The translations under genes were made by a program, and so were the position numbers. DNA of 64,000 nt from Tritrichomonas foetus (lineage: Eukaryota > Parabasalia > Tritrichomonadida > Tritrichomonadidae). Location: the NCBI GenBank assembly GCA_001839685.1, contig MLAK01001382.1, positions 15,727 to 79,726 of the forward strand. Direction: 5' to 3'. Numbering within the stretch: the first letter of the stretch is position 1; each line of letters opens with the position of its first letter. The notes below the pieces were generated by a model. The model searched no databases. It saw only the letters and a list, made by a program, of their open reading frames with translations, and was not told the DNA's origin. Positions 1 through 9,865 of the stretch are shown one piece after another.

Positions 1-795
1 AACAGGGAAAACGTATTCATCAAGGACTGGCATAATTGTTTTGTCAACGGCAAGTTCTAGAATGCGCTTGCATGTAGCAGGTGCAAGAGAGAAGAAGTTA
101 ACAATGAGATCAACTGCATTTGGAACACTGATGAATTTGTCATTTTCTGTGTTAACAACAAANTTTTTGGCAACTTTTAAGAATTCATTGAATTTATCAA
201 CACCAACAGCATCAAACATCTGTTTAATTGTAACCTTGTTTGCAGCGAAACCAATTACTGAGTTTAAGGCGTTAAGTGCATCAGTTGGAATACCCAAAGT
301 ATTCATTACATCACCGAATGTTGTTGTCTTGAAGTTTTCTAAAACTGAAATGGTGGCCTTTTCAAGGTTCTTATAATCGAGATTCAATGCATCACAAAGA
401 CTTGGTCCAAGGTCTTGGACGATCGATTTGACTATTGGATATAATTCTGTGAAACTTTTACTTGTGAGAAACTCTTCAAGTCCAGGAATAACAGAAAATT
501 TTGTATCTTTTGAGATATACAACTGAACATGGGACATGATTTTATAAAATTCTCCAAATTCTTTCTCTGGCATCACATCGCCAAGCTTGAAGTTTTCATT
601 AACAAATTTAGAAGCATATTGCTTGTATTCGTTGAATTGGAGTGGGAAATCAGGGAATATTTCTTTGAATTGTTTAAAGCTTATTCCATCGTTCAGGATG
701 TCATTTAANTATTTGGCGAAAAGTTTATTGTCAAAGTCGTTTTGTCTTCCCTCACTTTCAAAGAGGCGAATGGNGAACAATGCGANNAAAAGCAT
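1..795 (-). CDS. Secreted protein of unknown function, 3'-partial
   Basis: An open minus-strand frame of 265 codons runs from an ATG at 793-795 off the left edge, so the C-terminus is missing. The first dozen residues are hydrophobic (M-L-F-L...), which suggests a short signal peptide or anchor, but N bases at 773, 786 and 787 blur it. A further N at 709 falls in a codon reading T-A-N, so it is Tyr or a stop; N at 163 gives Lys or Asn. The rest is helical, acidic and Leu/Phe-rich, with no catalytic motif or family I recognise. Strong frame conservation outside the N positions says it is a real gene. An Inr-like T-C-A-C-T-T-C lies 24 bases upstream. Function unknown; a secreted or ER-luminal protein is the most that can be inferred. 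Confidence 0.72.
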   Translation of the reverse strand, partial: MLXXALFXIRLFESEGRQNDFDNKLFAKXLNDILNDGISFKQFKEIFPDFPLQFNEYKQYASKFVNENFKLGDVMPEKEFGEFYKIMSHVQLYISKDTKFSVIPGLEEFLTSKSFTELYPIVKSIVQDLGPSLCDALNLDYKNLEKATISVLENFKTTTFGDVMNTLGIPTDALNALNSVIGFAANKVTIKQMFDAVGVDKFNEFLKVAKXFVVNTENDKFISVPNAVDLIVNFFSLAPATCKRILELAVDKTIMPVLDEYVFPV

Positions 796-814
796 GTTAT
801 CGAATTAGAAAAAT

Positions 815-821
815 GAAGTGA
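815..821 (-). promoter_or_regulatory. Inr-like initiator for the left-edge gene
   Basis: The minus strand reads TCACTTC here. This fits the trichomonad initiator core T-C-A(+1)-Y-W, which puts a transcription start about 24 bases before the ATG at 795. The match to a short motif is suggestive only. Confidence 0.4.
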
Positions 822-1928
822 AAATTTACATATCCTTTGTTCCGGTGTTCTCGATGTTATCTTTCAAAAAAAATAAAAAAAATAAAAAAAAGCTATTGAG
901 AGAATTGATAAGATACGTACAAGATTTGTGAATAATATTCAATGCATTGAAATTTGAAAACGAAAATTTTAATTGACCGGAATTCAAAAATGAATGCTTT
1001 TTTCCTTCTTTTTTTCAAAAGTTTAAAACTTTTTCATGATTTCTGTAACATTCACAAATAATTGAATTACATTGGTTTCTCAATAGCAATGTGAATTGAA
1101 TGTAAAATCATCTTAGATTTATTTCATAAATGATGTCAACAATATTTCAAGATTATTTGGGTTTTAAATCGATTTGATTCTGAAATAACAAGATTACTTT
1201 CTTAAATATGAATATGAAACAATAATTAATGCAATAATACATTTTTTTTTTAGATATTACTATTAAATTTGCTTTTTCTGATTCTGTAACAAAATTGTCA
1301 AAGAGAGAGTTTCATTTCTTTTTTATGGTCTGAAATTATGAATGAAAGGCTATATAAACACGGGAAAAGTTTATGTATGAAATCATTTTTCATTTTTTGC
1401 CAATGGATTTTGAATAAACGAAGTTTATCAAATGATGTTGGAATTTTCATCATTTGAAAAAAGAAAAGACTAAACAATGGAGCCTCCTCTCTGGATTTCT
1501 CAAAAAAATTCAAACATTAATAAATTTAATCATCAAAATAAAAGATTTAGAACAGGAAAAATTTCAGAAACGAATTCCAGAATTGATTTCTATGATTGAA
1601 CATGAATTTTGACTATGACTCATTTTAAACTTTAAAAAGTCACATCTAATTCGACTCTTTTCAATATCATTAAATTTGATGTTTATTTCTTCATAATTTT
1701 TCTTTGTTTCTGTTGAATAATTTCTTCTAAAGTTAACACATTTTCAGGAGATGTAATCATTTATAAAGTACCTTAATAATCAAAATATTCTTTTATTATT
1801 TATATATAAATATGCTTATTCGTTCACATTTCTAGAAATCTACTTGTTCAATTTGAATAGCAAAAAATATGTTGGTTGGTGTTTATATTCTCAAATTGTT
1901 CTGTGAATAAAAGTAAATCGCAAAAGAA

Positions 1929-1963
1929 AAAGGAAAAAAGGAAAAAAGGAAAAAAAGGAAAAA
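1929..1963. repeat. Purine-rich GGAAAAAA tandem repeat
   Basis: About four units of G-G-A5-7 follow one another just downstream of the PFOR stop codon (reverse orientation). It is a simple repeat with no evident function. Confidence 0.7.
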
Positions 1964-2005
1964 TTGTGAGACGACTTTAATTATAAATTGAAAAAGCAAT
2001 AAAAA

Positions 2006-5000
2006 TCACTGTTTCTTTTGTTTAAGTTCTGGCTCATAAACTTGTTTAAATGCTTGGTATTTTCGGTATCTTCTCATAACATAATTGTGAAGATTTTGTT
2101 TCATTTCATTAGCAAGATCTGGCTTAGCTCTTGACAATGAATTGAATCGAACTTCCAAGTTCAAAAATTCGTCGAGTTTGGCCATATTTGGTTCTTTCGA
2201 TTTGAGTTCGAATGGATTCTTTCCTTGTTCCATACGTCTCGGATCAAACGAATAAATTGGCCAATATCCACCTTCAACTGCAAGGTTATGAGCTTTGAGT
2301 CCTGCTGCACCACCAGCACCAATAGCACCTTTGATGTGATGCATAATGCAATTACAGAAACAAAGAACAAGTGATGGACCTGGATAACTTTCGGCTTCTT
2401 TCAAACATTTAATCAAATATTGGATATCTTTAGGGCTGCCTAAAGCACAACTTGCAACATAACAATTTCCATAATCCATCATCATATATCCAAGATCCTT
2501 CTTTCCTGTATCTTTTCCAAGTGATGCGAATTGTGCAACTGCACCAAAGTTCGTTGCTTTAGATTGTTGACCACCAGTGTTGGCATATATTTCGTTATCG
2601 AAGACAAGAACATTAAAATCTTTGCCTGTTGAGAAAATATGATCAAGGCCACCATAACCAATATCATAAGCCCAACCATCACCACCGAGAATCCAGTGGC
2701 TTGGTTTCACCCAAAGATCTCTTACACCTTGGAGTTTGTTGAGCCTTTCAACGTGCCTGAGCTTCCTTAAACTCTTAAGGATAAGTGGTTCTAAAGCAAG
2801 TGTCATTTCACCATTTTGCCAATGTTCGTACCATTTGGAAAGATAGTTTGTGAAATCTTTTGGAAGACTCATAGTGAAAACTGAATCATCCAAGATCTTC
2901 TTAACTTCTTCATAAAGATGTTGACGACGCATTTGGAGACCGATTGTCATACCAAAACCAAATTCTGCATTATCTTCGAATAATGAGCGTGCCCAAGCTG
3001 GACCACGACCGTTCATATCTGTAACGAATGGAACTTTAGAGAAACTTCCACCCCAAACAGAAGAGCAACCACTTGCATTTGCAATTATCATTCTCTTTCC
3101 GAATAATTGTGTGAGAATCTTTGTGATCATTGTTTGATTGCAGCCTTGGCATGATCCAGGGAATTCAATTTGTGGCATTTGGAACTGTGATCCTCTAACA
3201 GTGAACTTATCATTAACAATTCTTCCACGATTAGGAATCTTGTCCATAAGGAAAACAAATAAATCGTTTTCAGTTTTGGCATATTCCATGGCTTCATCTG
3301 ATCCATTTACTGAAGCCATTTTAATGCTCTTCGTTGGACAAATGTTAACACAAAGTTCACATTCAACACAATCATATGGTGATGATTGGATGCGGAACCT
3401 AAAGTTCTCAATATCTTTTCCTTTTGCTTTAACTGTTATTAATTTATCTCTGATTTCTATTGGTGCATTTTCGATTTCAGCTGTTGAAAGCAAGAATGGT
3501 CTAATAACAGAATGTGGACAAACTGCAGCACATGCATTACATTGAACGCATGTTTCAGGAATCCACCTCGGCGCATTTAATGAAAGACCTTTCTTGGCCC
3601 ATCTGGTTGAACCAAGAGGTGAAACTCCACCAAGTGAATCTCGGAAAGCTGAAACTGGAAGTTGAGCACCGGTCATCTTGAAAGATGGATTCAAAATTGC
3701 GTTAACGTATCCTGGAACTTTACGTTGAGCTTCTTCAATGAATGAAACTTTTGTCTTGGAAAGGAATGTTCCTGGTGGATCTACAGCATTGAGCCAAGAG
3801 TCTGGAATATCGATTTTCTTTAAGTTAGGGATAGCCAGTCTTGCAGCATTCTTATTCTTTTTGACAACTTCTTCGCCAAGTCTTCCGTATTCTTTTTCGA
3901 TCCATTTTTCTGTGCTCTTTAACCAATCATCACCAAGAATACCTGTAAGATGGTAATACACAGCTTGAATGATAGTAGAAATCTTGTTATTGAGTCCACA
4001 TTTCTTGGCAATATCTGTTGCATTGATTACATAGAATTTCGCCTTCTTTTTAGCGAGTGATATCTTCAAAGATGCTGGGATATGTTTTTCAACACCATCA
4101 AAGTCAGTCCATGGGAAGTTCAAGAAAAATATTCCATTATCTTTAAGTTTATCGATCATTGGATATTGTGAAATATATGCAGGAAGTGTACATCCAACAA
4201 CATCAGCTTCAACAATTAAATATTGTGAAGTGATTGGCTTTGATGAAAATCTTAAGAACGATCTTGTAAGTGCGTTTGATTTATCTGCTGAATAAGAAAA
4301 GAATCCTTGTGCATACATTCCTTTTTCATCGATAGCTGCTTTGATAGCTGCTTTATTTGCACCAACTGTTCCATCACCACCTAAGCCCCAAATCATTGAT
4401 TGTGACATTTGTGTGTTGGTGTTAAATCCTTCAAGTTTTGCAGCTGGTAGTGACAAGAATGTGACATCATCATTAATTCCAACAGTGAATGTTTCTTTTG
4501 GTTTTTCAGAACGCATGTTGTCGAAAACTGCTTTGACATGAAGTGGTGTGAATTCACGAGATGCAAGACCATATCTTCCACCAATGACTTTGGCTGGATG
4601 ATTTGCAGTTTTCAGTGTGAAAGCAACATCCATGAAAAGTGGTTCTGCTGGTGCTGCTGGATCCTTTGAACGATCAAGTACAGAAACCCTCTTGGTAGTT
4701 TTCGGTAAAGTTTCCAAGAATCGTTTGGTTGACCATGGACGGAACAACCTAGGAACAAGAACACCTAATTTTTGTCCTGGTAATAAGTCAATGCATTCTT
4801 TGACTGTTGGTGCGCCTGCACCCATAATAACAATAACATCCTCTGCATCAGGAGCTCCATAATAGTCAAATAATGTGTATTTTCTACCAGTAAGTTTGGC
4901 AAATGTATCCATATTAGCTTCAACAATTTCTGGAATTGCATTATAATAAGGATTTCCAAGTTCAACTGTTTGGAAGTATGCGTCAGGGCCTTGAGAGTGA

Positions 5001-5695
5001 CCCAAGCAAATTGGATGTGCTGGGTTTAATGATCTTTTTCTGATTTCTTCTAATCTTTCAAAAGGCATCAGCTTCTTCATTTCTTCTGGTGTCAGTGGCT
5101 CAATTGAGTCAATTTGATGAGAAAGACGAAATCCTTCGAAAAAGTGAATAAATGGGATCTGTGAATGAATTGTTGACATGTGTGCGACTGCCGCCATATC
5201 TTGACATTCTTGAACTGTTGATGATGATAATAATGCGAATCCAGTATTCTTAACGCACATAATATCAGCATGGTCACCTTGAATAGAGAGTGCTTGTGTT
5301 GAAATAGCTCTTGATGGAACATGGAATACGGTCGGCCATAGTTCACCTGCTGTCTTAAACATATTCGGAATCATCAACAATAAGCCTTGTGAAGCAGTAA
5401 ATGTTGTGCAGAATGTGCCAACTGATGCTGCGCCATGAAGTGCACCTGCTGCACCAGCTTCTGATTGCAATACTCGAACAACTGGAACATGACCAAACAC
5501 ATTCTTCTTTCCTTGTGATGCCCAAGTATCGTATTGTTCACCCATTGGTGTCGATGGCGTAATTGGATACAAGAAAGACGCTTCACTCATATGATATGCA
5601 ACATTAACAGCGGCACCATTTCCGTCGACAGGAATAAGCTTTTTAGCAAAGTTTCTCCCAAATGGGAGAGTAAGACCTCGTGATTTAAGTGACAT
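2006..5695 (-). CDS. PFOR: Pyruvate:ferredoxin oxidoreductase (hydrogenosomal)
   Basis: This homodimeric Fe-S/thiamine-diphosphate enzyme oxidises pyruvate plus CoA to acetyl-CoA and CO2 and passes electrons to ferredoxin. In trichomonads it acts in the hydrogenosome and activates metronidazole. The 1,229-residue protein shows all expected domains: the N-terminal pyrimidine-binding domain (Y-P-I-T-P-S-T-P-M-G-E from about residue 43); two ferredoxin-type 4Fe-4S motifs, C716-x2-C719-x2-C722-x3-C726 and C776-x2-C779-x2-C782-x3-C786; the proximal-cluster Cys residues (G-S-C-Q-G-C and N-A-S-G-C); and the TPP-binding G-D-G-W-A-Y-D ... N-T-G-G-Q-Q-S near residues 1005-1045. The first 16 residues are basic/hydroxylated and end in G-R-N-F before A17, the R-x-F-type cleavage motif of hydrogenosomal presequences. 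It is somewhat longer than the usual 1,160-1,200 residues. A T-C-A sits 4 bases before the ATG. Confidence 0.97.
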   Translation of the reverse strand: MSLKSRGLTLPFGRNFAKKLIPVDGNGAAVNVAYHMSEASFLYPITPSTPMGEQYDTWASQGKKNVFGHVPVVRVLQSEAGAAGALHGAASVGTFCTTFTASQGLLLMIPNMFKTAGELWPTVFHVPSRAISTQALSIQGDHADIMCVKNTGFALLSSSTVQECQDMAAVAHMSTIHSQIPFIHFFEGFRLSHQIDSIEPLTPEEMKKLMPFERLEEIRKRSLNPAHPICLGHSQGPDAYFQTVELGNPYYNAIPEIVEANMDTFAKLTGRKYTLFDYYGAPDAEDVIVIMGAGAPTVKECIDLLPGQKLGVLVPRLFRPWSTKRFLETLPKTTKRVSVLDRSKDPAAPAEPLFMDVAFTLKTANHPAKVIGGRYGLASREFTPLHVKAVFDNMRSEKPKETFTVGINDDVTFLSLPAAKLEGFNTNTQMSQSMIWGLGGDGTVGANKAAIKAAIDEKGMYAQGFFSYSADKSNALTRSFLRFSSKPITSQYLIVEADVVGCTLPAYISQYPMIDKLKDNGIFFLNFPWTDFDGVEKHIPASLKISLAKKKAKFYVINATDIAKKCGLNNKISTIIQAVYYHLTGILGDDWLKSTEKWIEKEYGRLGEEVVKKNKNAARLAIPNLKKIDIPDSWLNAVDPPGTFLSKTKVSFIEEAQRKVPGYVNAILNPSFKMTGAQLPVSAFRDSLGGVSPLGSTRWAKKGLSLNAPRWIPETCVQCNACAAVCPHSVIRPFLLSTAEIENAPIEIRDKLITVKAKGKDIENFRFRIQSSPYDCVECELCVNICPTKSIKMASVNGSDEAMEYAKTENDLFVFLMDKIPNRGRIVNDKFTVRGSQFQMPQIEFPGSCQGCNQTMITKILTQLFGKRMIIANASGCSSVWGGSFSKVPFVTDMNGRGPAWARSLFEDNAEFGFGMTIGLQMRRQHLYEEVKKILDDSVFTMSLPKDFTNYLSKWYEHWQNGEMTLALEPLILKSLRKLRHVERLNKLQGVRDLWVKPSHWILGGDGWAYDIGYGGLDHIFSTGKDFNVLVFDNEIYANTGGQQSKATNFGAVAQFASLGKDTGKKDLGYMMMDYGNCYVASCALGSPKDIQYLIKCLKEAESYPGPSLVLCFCNCIMHHIKGAIGAGGAAGLKAHNLAVEGGYWPIYSFDPRRMEQGKNPFELKSKEPNMAKLDEFLNLEVRFNSLSRAKPDLANEMKQNLHNYVMRRYRKYQAFKQVYEPELKQKKQ

Positions 5696-6967
5696 ACTTG
5701 AGAAGAGAGTTAAATTTGAAGTTTAAAAACTATTTTCTTTCATATCACCGTTCAATTTTATTTATCCTGTCATTTCACTTTTTCTGTTAAATAAATTGTG
5801 TTTATTCAATTTCAAATGGAAAATGAATTTGTCGATTTCATCTTTCGAAGGTTGATTCATGTTCAATATTCAAAAAATTTTCGATTATTTTTCTCTGTGA
5901 GTTTTTGTTTATACCTTGTGTAAAAATAAATAAATTTACTCATTATTTTGTAGAATAATAGAAAAAAATATAAAACGATTATAATTAAGTGTGATAAATA
6001 TAATGGAGATTCTTTATAAAATTCTATGTTGTTAGGTGATATGATGTATAGAAATGAAGATTTTCATCGTTTTCTGTTACCAGTGAAAAAGTATTACTTG
6101 CTCAATTGATAATTCAAAATGTTGTAAATGTTGATTTGTCCGTTGTTTTCGTGGTTTCTATTTGAAATATCAGAAATCGATTATATTTTTTTCTTTCTAC
6201 TCATATGCTAATGCTAGTTTCAATATATTTAAAAATGATTATGAATCTCTGTCTGGAAATCTATGAAATTTAATCTTCTCATATTTCAAACACTAATTGG
6301 TTATTATCATTCAATTTTGGAATTTTGATAATTTTGAATTCTCAACTTTTTGTCAATATTATCGATGATAATATATTCAGCGTCATTATCGTGTGATGAT
6401 TGATTCCTCACTTCTGCATTTCTATTGGCTAGCCAATTCTGAATTTCGAGAAGGGTAACAAATATTCCAATTTGTGAGAAAGATTAATTATTGTGGAATG
6501 AGCCATCATTGATTGAAATAGGGAAGAATAATTTTTTCTAATATTATTGTGATTTTCCATGAAAAAGTTGTGCCTTCTAATTGAGAAACAGGAATAAAGA
6601 AAACAATACAATTCTAAAAAAAAAATTGGTGTTATAACTGTCGAACCTCCCCTTAAAAGAAAGCCTGATTTATCTCTGAAATTGGTTCTCAAAAAAAAAC
6701 GATATCAAAACTTTTTTTAATTTTCTTTGTTAGCAAGTTTTCCATCTTTTATTTGCTATTCTGTAATACGAATATTTAATTAGACATTTTTCGCCCATGT
6801 TTCTGCATGAAAAACCCTCAGAGAAATTTTCATATATTTTTCTATCTCATTGAAAACGTCTTAATTTTTGATAGAAGTTTGTGATATACACTGTAGACCA
6901 CTCTTTACTCGGAACAAAAGCAATAAAATGACAAGAAAATAAATTTTATTCAGTCATAACAATTCAT
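5696..6967. other. Intergenic between divergent genes
   Basis: About 1.3 kb of AT-rich sequence separates the PFOR start (minus) from the ankyrin-protein start (plus), so both promoters must lie here. I see no coding frame with convincing composition; the minus open frame at about 6429-6692 has repetitive AT-driven codons. No tRNA-like fold was seen. Confidence 0.5.
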
Positions 6968-6972
6968 TCAGA
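6968..6972 (+). promoter_or_regulatory. TCAGA initiator next to ATG
   Basis: TCAGA lies so that its A is 4 bases before the ATG at 6974. The same TCAGA occurs close to the ATG of the next three plus-strand genes. The G at +2 departs from the T. vaginalis T-C-A-Y consensus. Confidence 0.45.
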
Positions 6973-6973
6973 C

Positions 6974-9865
6974 ATGTCATGTGAAAAATGGACAACTTTT
7001 TTGAATGAGCACGATAGGAATTTGCATTTTCTAAAAAATATGGAAATAAACGAAAAAACCGCAGAATCATGCTTCCAAATTTCAAATTTAATGCAAGAAA
7101 TAGGAGCTCCATTTGATATTGTTTATAATTCCTTTGATAAGAAATATTATTCTGCTTATCCTGATGATAATTTTCCAATTATTCAAATTCCTGAAAACAT
7201 AATATCATTAATTTCACCAGCATTTTTGAAAGTTCCATACATCAACTTGAGTGAATCACCAGATGATTTGCGATTGATCTCTTTTGATACAATTATCAAT
7301 GAAGTTGATGTTTCTCAACCTTATTTTTCAAAAATTGAATTTATAAAAGCAGTATATGGAATTTCTCAAGCTCTTAAATTTTTGCACGAAAAAAATCTAC
7401 CTGTGTCATTTTCACATATTTTCTTCAACTCAAATAAACTCCCATTTATAGCTTTATCACTGAATTTTGAAATTAGCACGAAAGAAGATAATCGTACTTA
7501 TATATTTAATTCAAATATGGAAGCTCTTGGCCATATTTTTTATTTATTATCATCTTTAACTTTTGATATCGATCGTGAACGAATTCTACAAATTTATAAA
7601 AATGAAAAAAGACTTATATCTTTTCAATTTAACACTATGCCTTTCTTCATGATTGATTTAATTGATAAATGCCATTGTCCGAATGTAACATTTGATTGGA
7701 TCATCGAACAAATATCAATCAATGCGAGTTTTATCTTAAACGAAAATGATGTTTCTCCATTTACTGAATATGAAAAAATATTTAATCCAAAATTGCCAAA
7801 AATTCAAACAACTTTAGAACAAGTTGATTTACCATATAAAATGGATCCTTGGCTTTATTTCCAAGCCCAAAGTACAATCGATCTTCAAAGTATTTTAATG
7901 GATACTACTGAAGAAACAATAGAAGATAATTTGAACATATTTTTGGATTCTGTCTATCGTCATGATCCACTATTAATGGACTCTTTTGTACATTATATCA
8001 TTATTGCTGTTTTTCATCGACCAAAGAGTATTCCTACAATTACTCAATTCATTAAATGTATTATTGAATCTACCCGCGATGATCAAGATTTTGTGAATCG
8101 ATTAAAAGAAGCAATTCTTCGAATGACTCCCCAAAAACCTGCATCTTCAGGACACTATGCAAATGCATGTGGACCATTAAACTTTCTTTATAATTGCCAT
8201 AAAGAAGGTATTTTTACTGATATTGAAATAATTCATTTATTCAAGACTTTAATAGAAGGCAAATTTGATTCGATCAAACGAGTGGTTGTGCATATGTTTG
8301 CATATTTTGCACCAATTATTGATAAAAATGATCCTGAATTATTTAATGAAATTGTTCAAAATCTTGAAGCTCGTTTTTATAATTATCCTGATGTTTTCTT
8401 CAGAACTTTGCACGGAATTAATTCATTGAAAGAAAACGATTGGGCATTATTAAAGAAAATGATTTACGATGAAAATGGAATCCGTGAAATTATTCAGAGG
8501 GATGATGTTGCAGCATTAAGAGAGTATGCAGCAAATCCTAATTTTAATATAAATATGAAATTAATGCCATCATTATTTGATTCATATATCATGGCAAGTG
8601 ATCATCCACCAATTATTGCATATGCTGCATTTCATGGTGCGATTAAATGTTTTAGATATATGCTATTAAATGGAGCTGACCCTCGCCAAACTGATACATT
8701 GAAACGAACAGTAGTTCATTATGCAATTGCTGGAGGAAGTATTGAGCTTGTTCGAATTTGTGAACAAGAAAGAATGAATTTTGATGGAGCACTTGAAGAG
8801 TCTGTTAAAATGTATCAATTTGAAATTTTTGAATGGTTACAAAGTGCAATGTTTCCTGAACTTCCACAAAATAATTTAACTTACGGATCTATTCCTGTTA
8901 ATGCAGCAAGAACCAATAATATCAAAATGATTATGTTTTCTCTTGAAAATGGTTTAGATTTAAACGCAAGTGATGAACATGATGTTTTATCCCATTTTTT
9001 ATAGTTTTCCATTATTACTTGCAGCCCTTTTTGGATATAATGATGTTATTAGACTTTTATTAACTTCTCCAGACCTTGATATAAATAAAGCAGATCGAGA
9101 AGGGAATACAGCGTTAATGATTGCAGTTGAAACTGATTTTATTGATACGATTAAACTTCTTCTTTCACATCCAAACATTGATATCAAACATCAAAATGAA
9201 GAAGGTGTTTTTAATTTTTTGTTGATATGACTATCCTTCATTATGCAGCATCAAGGAAGAATGAAGAAATGGTTAAAATTATCCTTGATAAAGATCCATC
9301 GCTTGTGAGAGTTGCATCAAGAGGATCATTGACACCACTCCACTATGGATTAATCTCGAATACTTTCCATGAAAACTTATTTAATTTGCTAACAAAAGAT
9401 TTAAATGAATCTGAAATCGATGAAACTTTCCGAAATTCTGAATTTGCTCGTTATATGAAAAGAAACCAGGTTATGGTTCCGCAACGATACCAAGAGATAA
9501 TTGATCAAACACTTGATGAAGAAAATCGAAGAAGTGCCTTTAATGTAGATAATCGTGAAATGATGGAACAATTAATGATGCGACTCAGACTAATGCAGCA
9601 TTTTCATGTTGAAGAGGAAGAAGAAGAAGAAGGCTTTGACTTTGAGCAAATGGTCAACTTTTTTTTAAATCATGCTCAACCTATCATGAATCAAAATTAT
9701 GAAAATGATGATGATCAAAATAATGAAAATATTGATCAAAATAATGAAACTGATGATCATCAAAATGATGATGATCATAATAATGGAAATGATGATGATC
9801 ATAATAATGAAAATGTTGATCATCAAAATGATGAAAATGATAATCCTCAAAATGAAATCAATTGA
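6974..9865 (+). CDS. Pseudokinase-ankyrin repeat protein, frame broken twice
   Basis: The first segment, 6974-9004 (676 residues), starts with a degenerate protein-kinase-like fold (about residues 60-250). It has an I-S-Q-A-L-K-F-L-H-E-K-N helix, but P-V-S-F-S-H stands where HRD should be and no DFG is visible, so it cannot be an ordinary kinase. A helical region and ankyrin repeats follow from about residue 540. The ankyrin frame stops at 9004, continues in another frame up to about 9206, and resumes in a third from the ATG at 9227 to 9865. The repeat consensus reads perfectly across both breaks if 19 bases (8987-9005) and 20 bases (9207-9226) are left out. The C-terminus is acidic, then an Asp/Asn/His/Gln-rich tail. 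It may be a pseudogene, carry homopolymer sequencing errors, or hold very short introns. Trichomonads have large ankyrin families; the partner here is unknown. Confidence 0.75.
8987..9005 (+). other. T-rich 19-nt frame-breaking insert in ankyrin repeat
   Basis: Leaving out these 19 bases joins D-E-H-D-V to F-P-L-L-L-A-A-L-F-G, exactly the D-x-x-G-x-T-P-L-H-x-A-A spacing of an ankyrin repeat. The insert contains a T6 run (8995-9000). A one-T deletion in that run would also restore frame, adding six extra residues instead. Confidence 0.5.
9207..9226 (+). other. T-rich 20-nt frame-breaking insert in ankyrin repeat
   Basis: Leaving out these 20 bases joins N-E-E-G to M-T-I-L-H-Y-A-A-S, a perfect ankyrin start. 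It sits at the same position in its repeat as the insert at 8987-9005 and also begins near GTTTTT with a T6 run (9215-9220). One additional T would restore frame with seven extra residues. Confidence 0.5.
9692..9862 (+). repeat. Asp/Asn-codon low-complexity repeat
   Basis: Irregular repeats of GAT-GAT-CAT/AAT-AAT-GAA units encode the D/N/H/Q/E-rich C-terminal tail of the ankyrin protein. Long apparent frames on the other strand and in the other plus frame come only from this composition. Confidence 0.8.

Larger units (their letters stand above)
796..2005. other. Intergenic, AT-rich, no gene seen
   Basis: This 1.2-kb gap lies between the left-edge gene and the 3' end of the PFOR gene. It holds poly-A/T runs and a purine-rich repeat near its right end (see 1929-1963). 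The longest open stretch (minus, about 1298-1513) begins at TTG rather than ATG and has an AT-driven composition, so I do not call it a gene. Confidence 0.6.

Noticed and set aside
1298..1513. 71-codon minus frame in the left spacer
   Set aside because: Starts at TTG; Phe/Lys-rich composition from AT-rich DNA; no domain.
8984..9004. A 21-nt GT...AG stretch that looks like a miniature intron at the first ankyrin frame break
   Set aside because: Removing 21 bases leaves the frame unchanged, so it does not rejoin the repeat. Its 3' end also lacks the A-C-T-A-A-C branch/acceptor motif of trichomonad introns. Only a 19-base (or 22-base) removal restores frame.
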